DNA from: Collinsella sp.
GTDB taxonomy: Bacteria > Actinomycetota > Coriobacteriia > Coriobacteriales > Coriobacteriaceae
DNA: 5,335 bases
Direction: 5' to 3'
Assembly: GCA_014871665.1 (NCBI GenBank)
Contig: WGSL01000097.1
Location: forward strand, 1-5,335
Below the pieces are notes generated by a model. That model was given only the letters and a program-made list of their open reading frames with translations. It had not been told where the DNA came from and searched no databases. A program made the position numbers and the translations under genes. This document shows positions 5,269 through 5,335 of this stretch, one piece after another (the stretch's first letter is position 1; the number at the start of each line of letters is the position of its first letter).

Positions 5269-5335
5269 CGGGACGTGGCGCAGTTTGGTAGCGCGCCTGC
5301 TTTGGGAGCAGGATGTCGCAGGTTCAAATCCTGTC
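5269..5335 (+). tRNA. tRNA-Pro (anticodon UGG), 3' end cut by window
   Basis: The first 67 bases of a proline tRNA: 5' acceptor strand CGGGACG (5269-5275), D-arm GCGC/GCGC with loop AGTTTGGTA, anticodon stem CCTGC/GCAGG with loop TTTGGGA (anticodon TGG at 5303-5305), variable loop ATGTC, and T-arm GCAGG/CCTGT with loop TTCAAAT. The last base pairs as the start of the 3' acceptor strand; about 10 bases including CCA lie outside the window. TGG reads CCA and, by wobble, other proline codons. It is driven by the promoter at 5189-5217. Confidence 0.95.

Noticed and set aside
1..5335. CRISPR array, insertion sequence, phage attachment site or origin
   Set aside because: No repeated units, terminal inverted repeats, transposase or integrase are visible. 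The tRNA end is cut, so an attachment site cannot be judged.

Overview
This is a high-GC, densely coded window. It carries selenium-assembly genes, a branched-chain amino acid carrier and the start of a tRNA gene, all on the + strand. The base composition, an acyl-CoA dehydratase activase typical of anaerobes, a selenocysteine-dependent SelD and a BrnQ-type carrier suggest a strictly anaerobic high-GC bacterium. My best guess is a gut Coriobacteriia such as Collinsella; this is inference, because no taxonomic marker is complete here.

Layout. Bases 2-529 hold the 3' part of an ATPase that activates a 2-hydroxyacyl-CoA dehydratase-like or double-cubane-cluster reductase. A 70-base gap follows. 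Next comes selD (600-1649), which is itself a selenoprotein: the catalytic residue at position 17 is encoded by an in-frame TGA at 648-650, and a strong hairpin with a GGU-containing tip lies at 676-694. A frame search that treats TGA as stop would start the gene at TTG 660 and lose the active site. Downstream lie yedF (1708-2334), a DUF3343 small Cys-rich protein (2354-2605) and a class V aminotransferase/cysteine desulfurase-like enzyme (2602-3741). The last two overlap by ATGA. The run ends at a strong intrinsic terminator (3765-3799). brnQ (3819-5177) is a separate unit. A near-consensus sigma-70 promoter (5189-5217) then drives a tRNA-Pro(UGG) gene that is cut by the window end.

How the genes fit together. 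The desulfurase-like enzyme could release selenium (or sulfur) as an enzyme-bound persulfide or perselenide. YedF, with a TusA-type CPxP cysteine plus a DsrE-like domain, and the DUF3343 protein are plausible carriers. SelD makes selenophosphate for Sec-tRNA (SelA/SelB/SelC, not in this window) or for other selenium uses. Because SelD itself contains Sec, the pathway needs its own product to be made. The dehydratase activase next door may supply low-potential electrons to a partner encoded upstream, outside the view. No stretch over 300 bases lacks a gene.
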